This document shows, piece after piece, positions 26,180 to 33,884 of a stretch of 64,000 nt of DNA; position 1 is the stretch's first letter; every line of letters begins with the position of its first letter. The notes under the pieces were generated by a model that made no database searches, was not told where the DNA came from, and saw only the letters and a program-made list of their open reading frames with translations. Source of the DNA: Bryobacteraceae bacterium (lineage in GTDB: Bacteria > Acidobacteriota > Terriglobia > Bryobacterales > Bryobacteraceae); assembly GCA_026129905.1 (NCBI GenBank), contig JAHCHE010000023.1, positions 80,860-144,859 on the forward strand, read 5' to 3'. Both the position numbers and the translations under genes were made by a program.

Positions 26180-27982
26180 TCATCCGCCGTTTGACGATTG
26201 CAGGAAGCGCTTCAGCCACTCGATCGCCCGCCAGGTGGACTCCGGGGTGGGCGAGTGACCCGTACGGTGGTTGAACAGCCCGATGTTGCGCGGCTTGCCG
26301 TAGCCGGCATAGACGGCGCGGGCCGCATTGATGTAGCGCCAGCTCTCGTCCTTGTCCGCGCTCTCGCCGGCGATCAACAGGAATGGCCGCGGCGCGATCA
26401 ACGCGAGCAATTCGTGGTGGTCGGCGCCCGGCGGCAGCGTCTCCGCCCTCTCGCCGAGGTACCAGTAGTCCTCGTAATTACTGAACTTCAGCCCGATGCC
26501 GCCCTCGCAGAAGACGACCGCGCCGATGCGTTCGTCCATGGCCGCGGCGTACAAGGACATCTTCGCGCCGAGCGAATGGCCCATGATGGCGATGCGCGAG
26601 CGGTCTACGAAGGGGAGCGTGTGAAGATAATCGACCAGCCGCTGCGCGTCCCACACCCACTTGCCCAGCCCGGTGGTGTCCGGGTGGCGCAACGCGAGAT
26701 TGGCCACCGCCTCCTCGTATCGCTCGCCATAGCTCTCCCCGAACCAGCGGATGGCGACGGCGATCCATCCCTGTTGCGCCGCCATGTAAGCGAATGAGCG
26801 GACGCTGGGCGGCACATAGCTCCGGCCGCCCAGGTTCTTCCCGGCGGGCACATCGACGTCGTAATAAGGAACGATCAGCACGGGCAGCGGTCCGCGGGCG
26901 GAACGCTTGGGCAACATCAGCAGGATCTTCTCGCGCGAATCGGGCTCGGTGCGCAGAAACATCAGCCGCCCGGCGTAGTTCGGCTCGTCGAACTCGGCCG
27001 CCAGTTCGGCTTCCGGCGCCGGCGGCGGAATGGAGGGGGCGCCCAGGATGGCGCGCCACTTCTCCAGAAGCGCCTTGCGCCGCGCGGGCCACGGCTCGGG
27101 GCCGGTCAACGGCGTCAGCGAGCCGATGGAATTTTCGTAACCGGCCGGCGCGCGGTTGTAGGGCTCGAACCAGTCCTCTTCCGAAGGCGTGGGCCCGGCC
27201 GCGCCGCCGCGGGCGATTCGGAAACCGGTGTAAGGGCTCTTACGGCCGGGTTCAACCGATGTTCGATACCCGCGCGCCCAGCTTCCGGTGGTGCTGAGGA
27301 ACGACCCGCCGCGCAGGACTCGCGCCAGACCTTGGGTGGGTCCCGACGGGTTGCCGGCCGGGGCCGGCGACGAAACCGGATCGGCCCAGTCGTCGCACCA
27401 TTCCCACACGTTCCCCCACATATCGTGGAGGCCGAACCGGTTGCCCGGAAGCGTTCCCACCGCAAATGTGCCTTGATCCCGAGCCAGGCGCAGCATCGCC
27501 CGCGAGTCTTTCGTATCGGCGAGACCCAGGCGCGCGTTCTTGGGCTCGGCTTCGCCCGCGGCCGCACTCCATTCGGCATCCGTCGGCAAGCGGTACCCCA
27601 GGCAGTCCCCGTCGCGCCGGCCCGTGGCAAGGTCGTAGCAGGCGGGCAACCCTTCCCGCGTGGAACGGCGGTTCGCGTAGGCGATGGCTTCCCACCAGGA
27701 GACGCTTTCCACCGGCCGGGCCTCCCCGCGGTAGTGCGACGGGTTGTAGCCCATGACTTCTTCAAACTCCCGCTGCGTGATCTCGGTGGACGACAGAAGG
27801 AATTCGCCTACCGCGATCGTCAGCTTCGACCCCGTGAAGCCGTCGATGACCTCGCGGGAAGAGGAGGGGATCGGCGCCATCTCTCCCGCGGCCGCGGCGG
27901 AAACGGCAAGCAGGGCGACGGAAAGCGCCTTCCCGGCGGCCGCTTTCGCTCTGGTCATGTCGCGCTTCGGTCCTGTGCTCAT
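26180..27982 (-). CDS. Secreted SUMF1/FGE-domain protein fused to an alpha/beta hydrolase
   Basis: This protein of about 600 aa has a signal peptide (KALSVALLAVSAAAA). Residues about 25-260 form a formylglycine-generating-enzyme-like SUMF1 domain (TEITQREFEEVMGYNPSHY, WGNVWEWCDDW, RVLRGGSF, GFRIARGG). Residues about 330-600 form an alpha/beta hydrolase of the acetyl-xylan-esterase / dienelactone hydrolase type, with nucleophile Ser in GHSLGAK and a terminal His in NHRTGHSP. The active-site cysteines of true FGE enzymes are not evident, so the SUMF1 part is probably a binding module. The start at 27982 was chosen over 28123 because GGGAGAG precedes it and a signal peptide follows. It probably removes acyl groups from a carbohydrate or cleaves an ester in the periplasm. 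Confidence 0.8.
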   Translation of the reverse strand: MSTGPKRDMTRAKAAAGKALSVALLAVSAAAAGEMAPIPSSSREVIDGFTGSKLTIAVGEFLLSSTEITQREFEEVMGYNPSHYRGEARPVESVSWWEAIAYANRRSTREGLPACYDLATGRRDGDCLGYRLPTDAEWSAAAGEAEPKNARLGLADTKDSRAMLRLARDQGTFAVGTLPGNRFGLHDMWGNVWEWCDDWADPVSSPAPAGNPSGPTQGLARVLRGGSFLSTTGSWARGYRTSVEPGRKSPYTGFRIARGGAAGPTPSEEDWFEPYNRAPAGYENSIGSLTPLTGPEPWPARRKALLEKWRAILGAPSIPPPAPEAELAAEFDEPNYAGRLMFLRTEPDSREKILLMLPKRSARGPLPVLIVPYYDVDVPAGKNLGGRSYVPPSVRSFAYMAAQQGWIAVAIRWFGESYGERYEEAVANLALRHPDTTGLGKWVWDAQRLVDYLHTLPFVDRSRIAIMGHSLGAKMSLYAAAMDERIGAVVFCEGGIGLKFSNYEDYWYLGERAETLPPGADHHELLALIAPRPFLLIAGESADKDESWRYINAARAVYAGYGKPRNIGLFNHRTGHSPTPESTWRAIEWLKRFLQSSNGG

Positions 27983-28110
27983 GCGTTCTCTCTCCCGCGT
28001 AATCATAGCAGCGGCCTGATGGAGAGAATTAAGAAGGACCATCTGGGTGAGGCTGTAGGGCATCGACTTGGCGGCGTAGGCTCCAATGAACGCCGGCCGA
28101 GTTATTAAGC

Positions 28111-28140
28111 CACCGATAGACACCGATTAACACCGATTAA
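28111..28140 (+). repeat. Three tandem 10-bp units (CACCGATTAA)
   Basis: The first copy is CACCGATAGA and the next two are CACCGATTAA, one unit per helical turn, running into an A-rich tract. The array lies between two co-oriented minus-strand genes. Confidence 0.8.
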
Positions 28141-28156
28141 AAAAGAAAGATATATG

Positions 28157-29620
28157 TCAGGCTCGAAATCGGAAGGAATATAGGTCGGCGTCCTTCAAGA
28201 CGAAGCGAAGCCGCAGCGATTGGCCGCTCAGAGCGGACACATCCGGGCCGCTCTTCCACGCGTAGACCCGGTCGATCTCGTCGCCGATGAGATCGGGCGC
28301 GTCGGCGAGCGAGCAGCCCGGATGCGGTTGGCCTGACGGGTCCTGGATCTCCACCCGCACTCCTCCGGCGGCCGACGTCGCATAGTTCAGTTCCAGGCGC
28401 GAGCCGTCCATCGTCAGCGGGCGGGTGACGAGTTCACCTCCCACGTACCCCGCGTGCGCGGAAGCGAAGCCGTCCAGCCGTAGTTCATATCGGCAAACGT
28501 AGGCGGTCGGCTGACCGTAGTTGCGATTGACGTACAAGGACATCGCCGCCGGTCCGGTCTGGACCAGGTTGAGCGCCGGGTAGTTGGAGCGGGAAACCCA
28601 GTTTTCGAGGCCCACGCCCGGGCGGAGAAACGCCTCCATGTACGTACGCGTGAACGCTCTGCCGCCGCGGGACGTGACCAGCACCGCGTCGGAGCAGTCC
28701 TTGAAGTAGCGCGGATCGACGCCGATTGCCTTCGCCTGGTCGTCCGTAAGCACTTGCCGGTCCGGCATGAAGCGGGCGCAGATCGCCGTGTAGATGTGAG
28801 GCGCGCGGAAGTAGGGCGAGGTCTGATTGGTATACAAGTGCTCCGGCTTGGCGTCTCCGTAGCTCATCTCCCCGTCAATTGTCCAATGCAGGAAATCGTC
28901 GCTTACCGCGCGCGACACCCACCGGTAATTCGCCGCGCCGATCTTCTTCCAGGTTCGGTAATAAAGGAGGTATTTGCTCTCGTGAGAGGACCAGAAAGCC
29001 AGGTTCTGCGAGTCGAACGAGAATTCTTTCCGCGGCGGGAGGATCGGCTCGTCGCGGATCAATCGCCAACGGATGCCGTCCGGCGATACGAAACCCGCCA
29101 GGCCGCTCTTGTGAACCCCGGCGATCGCCTTGTACCGCTGCGACTCCGGAGTCCCTGGGCGGGTATCGATGAAGGGAGTGAAGTTGTGCGAGTAGGGCGG
29201 CTGTTGCGCGAGGACGACGTTGTTGGGGCGCTTGCCCTGAACCGTGAAAAGCTCCAGTTCCGGCCGCCGCCACTCAATGCCATCCGCCGATTCGGCGCAG
29301 CAGGTTATCTCGCCCTCGTTTCCATCCTGCCCGACAGCGGGCGCCCCGCGATAGTACATTCGGTAGCGGTCCCGATCGCGCAACACGGTGGCGTATCCGG
29401 AGAAAGCCCCCTCCCACGGCATGTCCAGACGCAACACGGCGCCGGCATTGATCGGCGCGCCGAGGCGCAACTCGGCGCCACGCATCTCCGCGATCAGTTC
29501 GCGATCGACAAACAACTCCCGGCGCGAGCCGATGGCGACCGGATCGTCACGATGCGGGCCGGCCAAGCTCGCCGGCGCGCCGCAAATACTCAGAATTGCT
29601 CCGAAGTCGCGTCGCGTCAC
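28157..29620 (-). CDS. Exported beta-propeller glycosidase-like protein
   Basis: This protein of 487 aa from a GTG at 29620 has a twin-arginine-like leader (TRRDFGAILS). The pattern of short beta blades (WEGAFSGYATVLRDRDRYRMYYRG, ESADGIEWRRPELEL, FVSPDGIRWRLI, PYFRAPHIYTAICARF) resembles the five-bladed propellers of GH32/GH43/GH130-like proteins common in Planctomycetes and Acidobacteriota. The C-terminal beta-sandwich ends with DLYSFRFRA. The GTG shares one base with the stop codon of the preceding flavoprotein gene (TAGTG), so coupling is tight. The frame continues upstream but would run antisense-like through that gene and looks non-coding. Activity is presumably on a plant or microbial glycan; substrate unknown. 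Confidence 0.7.
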   Translation of the reverse strand: MTRRDFGAILSICGAPASLAGPHRDDPVAIGSRRELFVDRELIAEMRGAELRLGAPINAGAVLRLDMPWEGAFSGYATVLRDRDRYRMYYRGAPAVGQDGNEGEITCCAESADGIEWRRPELELFTVQGKRPNNVVLAQQPPYSHNFTPFIDTRPGTPESQRYKAIAGVHKSGLAGFVSPDGIRWRLIRDEPILPPRKEFSFDSQNLAFWSSHESKYLLYYRTWKKIGAANYRWVSRAVSDDFLHWTIDGEMSYGDAKPEHLYTNQTSPYFRAPHIYTAICARFMPDRQVLTDDQAKAIGVDPRYFKDCSDAVLVTSRGGRAFTRTYMEAFLRPGVGLENWVSRSNYPALNLVQTGPAAMSLYVNRNYGQPTAYVCRYELRLDGFASAHAGYVGGELVTRPLTMDGSRLELNYATSAAGGVRVEIQDPSGQPHPGCSLADAPDLIGDEIDRVYAWKSGPDVSALSGQSLRLRFVLKDADLYSFRFRA

Positions 29621-30801
29621 TACAGCCTCTTCAGCGCGAAAAACGGATCCACCTGGCGTTTGCCGAGGACCAGCTCGGCGACATGCTCCCCGACGGCCGG
29701 ACCCATCTTGTAACCGTGTCCGGAACCGCCGCCTGCGAGCCACACGTTCTCGGCCTCGGGGTGGCGGTCGAGGATGAAGTGATGGTCCGGGCTGTTCTCG
29801 TACTGGCAAACGCGCGCTTCCACCAGCGGCGCGCCTTTCATTCCCGGAAAACGATGTTCCATGTACCGGCGGGCTGCCCGGGCGCCTTCCGGCGTCGGTG
29901 TGCGATCGCCGGAGGTGGGGTCGAAGGCCGGGCCGCGCCCGTCGTCGGCGATCTTGAAGCCCCGCCACTCATTGCCCGGGATTCCGTAGAAACCGGAATC
30001 GCCGCCGTCGATCCAGGCCGGCATCTCCTCGAGGAAGCGCGGGTCGCCGGCCGGCGTGCCGAAGAAGAAGATTTCCTGGCGGGTCGGCTGGATGCGCTCG
30101 CCGATCGCGCCGGGAAAGAGCTTGCCCAGCCACGGGCCGCAAGCGAACACGTAGACGTCGGCGTCGAGCCTGGAATTGTCGGAAAGGCTCAGGCCCTCCA
30201 TCCGGCCGCCGGCGATCGAGCCCGGAGTAACGCCGCGTTGCCTGTATTCCCCGCCCTCACGTACAAAGCCGGAAAGGACGGCCTCGCAATTCCGCCGCGC
30301 CGTGAGGAAGCCGGCGTCCTTCTCGTGGAGCACCCAGGCTACGCCGTCGAAGTCGATTTGAGGCCAGCGCTTGCCGGCTTCGCGTGGCGTCAGTTCCTCG
30401 ATGGCGAGGCCGGCGTCGCGCATGAGCGGCAAGGCGGCCTTCTCGTAGCGGTCGTCTTTGCCGGGCATCCGGATGCAGCCGATCTGGCGGTACAGCGGCC
30501 GGTTCCAGCGCTTCTCGTGTTCGCGCCAGAGGGCGAGCGAGCGGACGACCATCTGGACGTAGATGCGGTCCGGACCGTAGGTCGCGCGGATGATGCGCGT
30601 CTCGCCTCCGGAGCTGGCGCGCGAATTACCCGGCCCCCAGGCGTCGAGCAGCGTGACCTGCGCGCCGCCGCGCAGCAGATGCAGCGCCGTCCAGCCGCCG
30701 AACGCGCCGGCGCCGACTACGGCGGCATGCAGTTTCTTTTGCGGGCCGGCGGCGATCATCGCGGCGCCGGCTTTGAAAACGGATCTCCGCGTGGGGACCA
30801 T
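29620..30801 (-). CDS. Sarcosine-oxidase/SolA-like flavoprotein amine oxidoreductase
   Basis: This 393-aa protein has a twin-arginine-like leader (TRRSVFKAGAAMIAAG), followed at once by a dinucleotide fold (VVGAGAFGGW) and the SSGGETRIIR segment characteristic of the monomeric sarcosine oxidase / N-methyltryptophan oxidase family. Near the C-terminus, RVCQYENSPDHHFILDRHP carries the Cys that in this family binds FAD covalently, and LAGGGSGHGYKMGP completes the FAD site. It would oxidise a secondary or N-methyl amine and release hydrogen peroxide. Export of the folded flavoprotein by Tat is plausible. A perfect TATAAT (minus strand, 30813-30818) lies 11 nt before the ATG, implying a very short leader. 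Confidence 0.8.
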   Translation of the reverse strand: MVPTRRSVFKAGAAMIAAGPQKKLHAAVVGAGAFGGWTALHLLRGGAQVTLLDAWGPGNSRASSGGETRIIRATYGPDRIYVQMVVRSLALWREHEKRWNRPLYRQIGCIRMPGKDDRYEKAALPLMRDAGLAIEELTPREAGKRWPQIDFDGVAWVLHEKDAGFLTARRNCEAVLSGFVREGGEYRQRGVTPGSIAGGRMEGLSLSDNSRLDADVYVFACGPWLGKLFPGAIGERIQPTRQEIFFFGTPAGDPRFLEEMPAWIDGGDSGFYGIPGNEWRGFKIADDGRGPAFDPTSGDRTPTPEGARAARRYMEHRFPGMKGAPLVEARVCQYENSPDHHFILDRHPEAENVWLAGGGSGHGYKMGPAVGEHVAELVLGKRQVDPFFALKRL

Positions 30802-30812
30802 GGTGAGCAGCC

Positions 30813-30818
30813 ATTATA
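30813..30818 (-). promoter_or_regulatory. Consensus -10 box (TATAAT) of the flavoprotein operon
   Basis: A perfect TATAAT on the minus strand ends 11 nt before the start codon, so the transcript would begin about 5 nt before the ATG, nearly leaderless. No good -35 box was seen at 16-18 nt. Confidence 0.4.
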
Positions 30819-30884
30819 CTGCCAGTTCATAGCGACTGATCCGACAATACCCAGACAATTGTTAGCATAGTATCGGGCATCCGG

Positions 30885-31910
30885 ATGCATTTTTCCCGTA
30901 TTTTGATCCGCGCCACCAACTGGGTGGGCGACGCGGTGATGTCGTTGCCGGCGATCCGCCTGGTGCGCGAACGCTTCCCCGAGGCGCATATCACGATGCT
31001 CGCCAAGCCGTGGGTGGCCGACTTATACGTGCGGGAGCGCGTGGTGGACCGAATGGTCTTGTACATGGCGGGTAGCTGGTGGGAAGTCTGGAAGCTGGCT
31101 TTATCGCTGCGGCAGGAACGGTTCGATTGCGCCATTCTCCTCCAGAACGCGCTGGAGGCGGCGCTGATTGCGAGGGTGGCGGGCATTCCCCGGCGCATCG
31201 GCTACAACCGCTACGGGCGCGGGTTCCTGCTGACCGACGCAATCCCGCCGCCGAAGCCGGGCGTGATTCCGAGGCACGAGAGCTTCTACTACCTCGAACT
31301 GCTGCGCCGCGCCGGCATCACTGAGGCGCTGCCGGAGAACGAGGCGATCATGTTCGCGGGTGCGGCCGAGGCCCGGCGCGCCGGCCTGGAGCGGTTCGCC
31401 GCGGCGGGCATGGACCGGCCCGCCTTCGGCGTCAGTCCGGGCGCGGCCTTCGGCGGCGCGAAACGCTGGTTTCCGGAGCGCTTCGCCGCGACGGCCGAAC
31501 GGGTGGCGCGCGCCCGCGGCTTCGGCGTGGCCTTGTTCGGGTCCTCGGCCGAGCGTCCGCTGTGCCAGGAACTGGCGGACCGGCTTCGAGCGGCGGGACT
31601 GCCCGTGAGAAACTTCGCGGGCGAGACTACCCTCGGCGAGTTCATCGAGATGGCCGCCGCGTGCGCCGTGTTCCTCACCAACGATTCGGGACCGATGCAC
31701 ATCGCCGCGGCCTCGGGCATACCGACCGTCGCGGTGTTCGGACCAACGGACCACGTGGCGACGGCGCCACGGACGGCGCTGGCCCGCATCGTACGCGAAC
31801 CGCTCGATTGCAGCCCGTGCAAGCTGCGGGAATGCCCGATCGACCACCGGTGCATGACGCGCATCCCGGCGGAGCAGGTGGCGGACGCCGCACTCGAACT
31901 GCTCAAATAG
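30885..31910 (+). CDS. waaF: Lipopolysaccharide heptosyltransferase II (GT9)
   Basis: This 341-aa GT9-family protein starts with ILIRATNWVGDAVMSLPAIRLVRERFP, the signature of heptosyltransferase II. It has VSPGAAFGGAKRWFPERFA for the nucleotide-heptose site and FLTNDSGPMHIAAASGIPTVAVFGPTD near residue 264 in the C-terminal Rossmann domain. It adds the second heptose to the LPS inner core at the inner membrane's cytoplasmic face. It is the first gene of a four-gene operon with a degenerate RfaE-like protein, heptosyltransferase I and a membrane methyltransferase. It is divergent from the flavoprotein gene, with 83 bp between. Confidence 0.88.
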   Translation: MHFSRILIRATNWVGDAVMSLPAIRLVRERFPEAHITMLAKPWVADLYVRERVVDRMVLYMAGSWWEVWKLALSLRQERFDCAILLQNALEAALIARVAGIPRRIGYNRYGRGFLLTDAIPPPKPGVIPRHESFYYLELLRRAGITEALPENEAIMFAGAAEARRAGLERFAAAGMDRPAFGVSPGAAFGGAKRWFPERFAATAERVARARGFGVALFGSSAERPLCQELADRLRAAGLPVRNFAGETTLGEFIEMAAACAVFLTNDSGPMHIAAASGIPTVAVFGPTDHVATAPRTALARIVREPLDCSPCKLRECPIDHRCMTRIPAEQVADAALELLK

Positions 31911-31920
31911 AGGGTTGCCT

Positions 31921-32307
31921 TTGGACACCCGGAGCAAGATTGTCACCATCGCCGAAGCCGCGGCCGCCCTGCGAAGCCGCGGTCCGGCGCCGGCGCCCAG
32001 AGTGGCGGCCGGATTTTTCGACCCCTTGCTGGCGGTCCACGCGCGCCGGCTTGCCGCGGCGGCGGAGGGCGGGAAGCTGATTGTGGTGGTAGCCGACCCG
32101 GAGAATCCGATCCTGCCGCAGCGGGCGAGAGTGGAACTGGTCGCCGCGCTCGATTGCGTCGAGTACGTCGTTCCGGCTTGCGGGGCGGCGGAGGACGCGC
32201 TCGCGCAGCTTGGGCGCCGCGCGGCCCTGAATCAATGCGAGGCCGACGCGCGCTCCGCCGGCGAATTCGTCGAGCGGGTTCGCGGACGGCAACCGGCGCT
32301 GCGATGA
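31921..32307 (+). CDS. Degenerate RfaE/HldE-type nucleotidyltransferase-like protein
   Basis: This 128-aa protein aligns without gaps to the cytidylyl/adenylyltransferase half of HldE. The family core FDLLHAGHVRYL is represented here by FDPLLAVHARRL, so the first catalytic His and the Gly of HxGH are replaced by Leu and Val. The later block (LPQRARVELVAALDCVEYVV) is clearly conserved, but the usual lysine-glycine substrate segment and the C-terminal ISST motif are missing. The TTG at 31921 has AGAGGG 6 nt upstream and was preferred to the TTG at 31915. The stop overlaps the next ATG (ATGA). It is probably a non-catalytic relative serving the heptose pathway, or an early decay product still in frame. 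Confidence 0.6.
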   Translation: MDTRSKIVTIAEAAAALRSRGPAPAPRVAAGFFDPLLAVHARRLAAAAEGGKLIVVVADPENPILPQRARVELVAALDCVEYVVPACGAAEDALAQLGRRAALNQCEADARSAGEFVERVRGRQPALR

Positions 32308-33281
32308 ACGCCCGGCGCATTCTGGTGGTCCGGCTCGGCTCGATGGGCGACATCGTTCACGCCCTGCCGGCGGTGGCCACCCTCAAGCACAGCATGCCGG
32401 CGGCGCACGTCGCCTGGGTGGCGGACCCGCGCTGGCTGCCGCTGCTGGAGGACAATCCCTTCGTCGACGAAGTAATTCCGTTCAACCGCCGGAAGCTCCG
32501 CAGCGCGGCGGCGCTTCGAAAACGGTTGCGCGCCGCCCGGTACGACGCGGCGATCGATTTCCAGGGACTCATCAAGTCGGCCCTCATCGCGTCGGCGGCG
32601 CGGCCGGAGCGCATCTACGGATTTCACCAGTCGCAGTTGCGCGAGCGGCTGGCGGGCCTTTTCTACTCGCACCGGACGCTGGCGCGTTCCCGTCACGTGG
32701 TCGACCGCAATATCGATCTCGTCTCCAGCGCGGGCGCGGCGAACAAGCTGGTGGCGTTTCCCATCCCCGCGGGCTCGCCCGAAGGGCCGTTGCCCGAAGG
32801 CGGATTCGTGCTCGCTTCCCCGGCCGGCGGGTGGACGGCGAAGGAGTGGCCTCTCGAACATTACGCGGAACTGGCCCGTCTGCTGAAGGCTTCCACCGGC
32901 CTGCCGCTCGTGCTGAACCGACCGCCGGCGGACGCGGACCTGCTTGCGGCGTCCGGCACGATTACCCATGTCTCGGGCGTCGCCGGTCTGATCGACGCCA
33001 CCCGGCGCGCGGCGGCCGTGGTTGGTATTGATAGCGGTCCCGTGCACCTGGCCGCGGCCCTGAACAAGCCGGGCGTCGCCATCTTCGGTCCCACCGATCC
33101 GGAGCGCAACGGCCCGTACGGCTCGTCCTTCACGGTGCTGCGCGACGGCTCGGCGCGCACGAGCTACAAACGGCGCGCGACGATCGACGACAGCATGAGG
33201 CGGGTGACGCCGGAGCAGGTGTTCGAGGCGCTCCGAGCCAAAATCGACAACTGCGCGGCCACGGCCCGCTATTCCGCCTGA
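32304..33281 (+). CDS. waaC: Lipopolysaccharide heptosyltransferase I (GT9)
   Basis: This 325-aa GT9 protein has the typical start ILVVRLGSMGDIVHALPAVATLK and the sugar-nucleotide site SPAGGWTAKEWPLEHYAEL and GIDSGPVHLAAALNKPGVAIFGPTDPERNGPYG. It transfers the first heptose onto Kdo of lipid A. The ATG at 32304 overlaps the previous stop, and a longer in-frame extension upstream is only the shadow of that gene. The stop overlaps the next start (TGATG). Placement beside heptosyltransferase II supports an LPS-core operon; the assignment as I versus II rests on the N-terminal signature. Confidence 0.85.
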   Translation: MNARRILVVRLGSMGDIVHALPAVATLKHSMPAAHVAWVADPRWLPLLEDNPFVDEVIPFNRRKLRSAAALRKRLRAARYDAAIDFQGLIKSALIASAARPERIYGFHQSQLRERLAGLFYSHRTLARSRHVVDRNIDLVSSAGAANKLVAFPIPAGSPEGPLPEGGFVLASPAGGWTAKEWPLEHYAELARLLKASTGLPLVLNRPPADADLLAASGTITHVSGVAGLIDATRRAAAVVGIDSGPVHLAAALNKPGVAIFGPTDPERNGPYGSSFTVLRDGSARTSYKRRATIDDSMRRVTPEQVFEALRAKIDNCAATARYSA

Positions 33282-33826
33282 TGCGCCGCTACTGGTTTCC
33301 GAAGCGCTACGCCGACTCGGTGGCGCGGCTTCGGGTGGCGGCCGGGTTCCTGCTGGCGTTCCTGTTCGCGTGGTTCGCGCGGCCGACCCTCACATCGCTG
33401 GCGGCCGGGGCGGGCGTAGCGGCGCTGGGCATGGCGGTGCGCGCCTGGGCGGCGGGGCACCTGGCCAAGAACGAACAACTCGCCACCACCGGACCGTACG
33501 CCTATGTGCGCAATCCGCTGTACCTGGGCACGCTGATCGCGGCGGCGGGCTTTGTGGTCGCGTCGCGGCGCCCGGCGTTGGCTGTAGCGTTCGGCGCGGT
33601 GTTCACGCTCGTTTACCTGCCGGTGATCGAGCAGGAGGAACAGCACCTGCGGAAACTGTTCCCCGCCTATGCCGGGTACGCCTCGCGCGTCCCCCTGTTG
33701 TGGCCGCGGCTTCGCGGCTCGCCCGGCGGGCGGTTTCGCCCGGAACTCTATCGCCGCAACCGCGAATACGAAGCGCTGCTCGGCTTCCTGGCGGGCATCG
33801 CGATCCTGACGTGGAAGGCGCTCTGA
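33281..33826 (+). CDS. Isoprenylcysteine-methyltransferase-like membrane methyltransferase
   Basis: This 181-aa membrane protein has four or five helices and the ICMT/PEMT-type C-terminal signature: GPYAYVRNPLYLGTLI, then EEQHLRKLFPAYAGYASRVP, the S-adenosylmethionine-binding region. Bacterial homologues methylate small lipophilic or membrane substrates, and few have known targets. It is translationally coupled to heptosyltransferase I, so a lipid or LPS-related substrate is a fair guess but not shown. Last gene of the operon. Confidence 0.75.
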   Translation: MRRYWFPKRYADSVARLRVAAGFLLAFLFAWFARPTLTSLAAGAGVAALGMAVRAWAAGHLAKNEQLATTGPYAYVRNPLYLGTLIAAAGFVVASRRPALAVAFGAVFTLVYLPVIEQEEQHLRKLFPAYAGYASRVPLLWPRLRGSPGGRFRPELYRRNREYEALLGFLAGIAILTWKAL

Positions 33827-33884
33827 GGCCACGAGGCCGCGCGCGGCCCGGCGCCGATGGCGCCAAAATGGATACAAGGGTCTT

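Noticed and set aside
29621..29968. N-terminal extension of the propeller glycosidase-like protein
   Set aside because: The extra residues are Arg/Pro-rich and overlap the flavoprotein gene in another frame; the GTG at 29620 gives a Tat-like leader.
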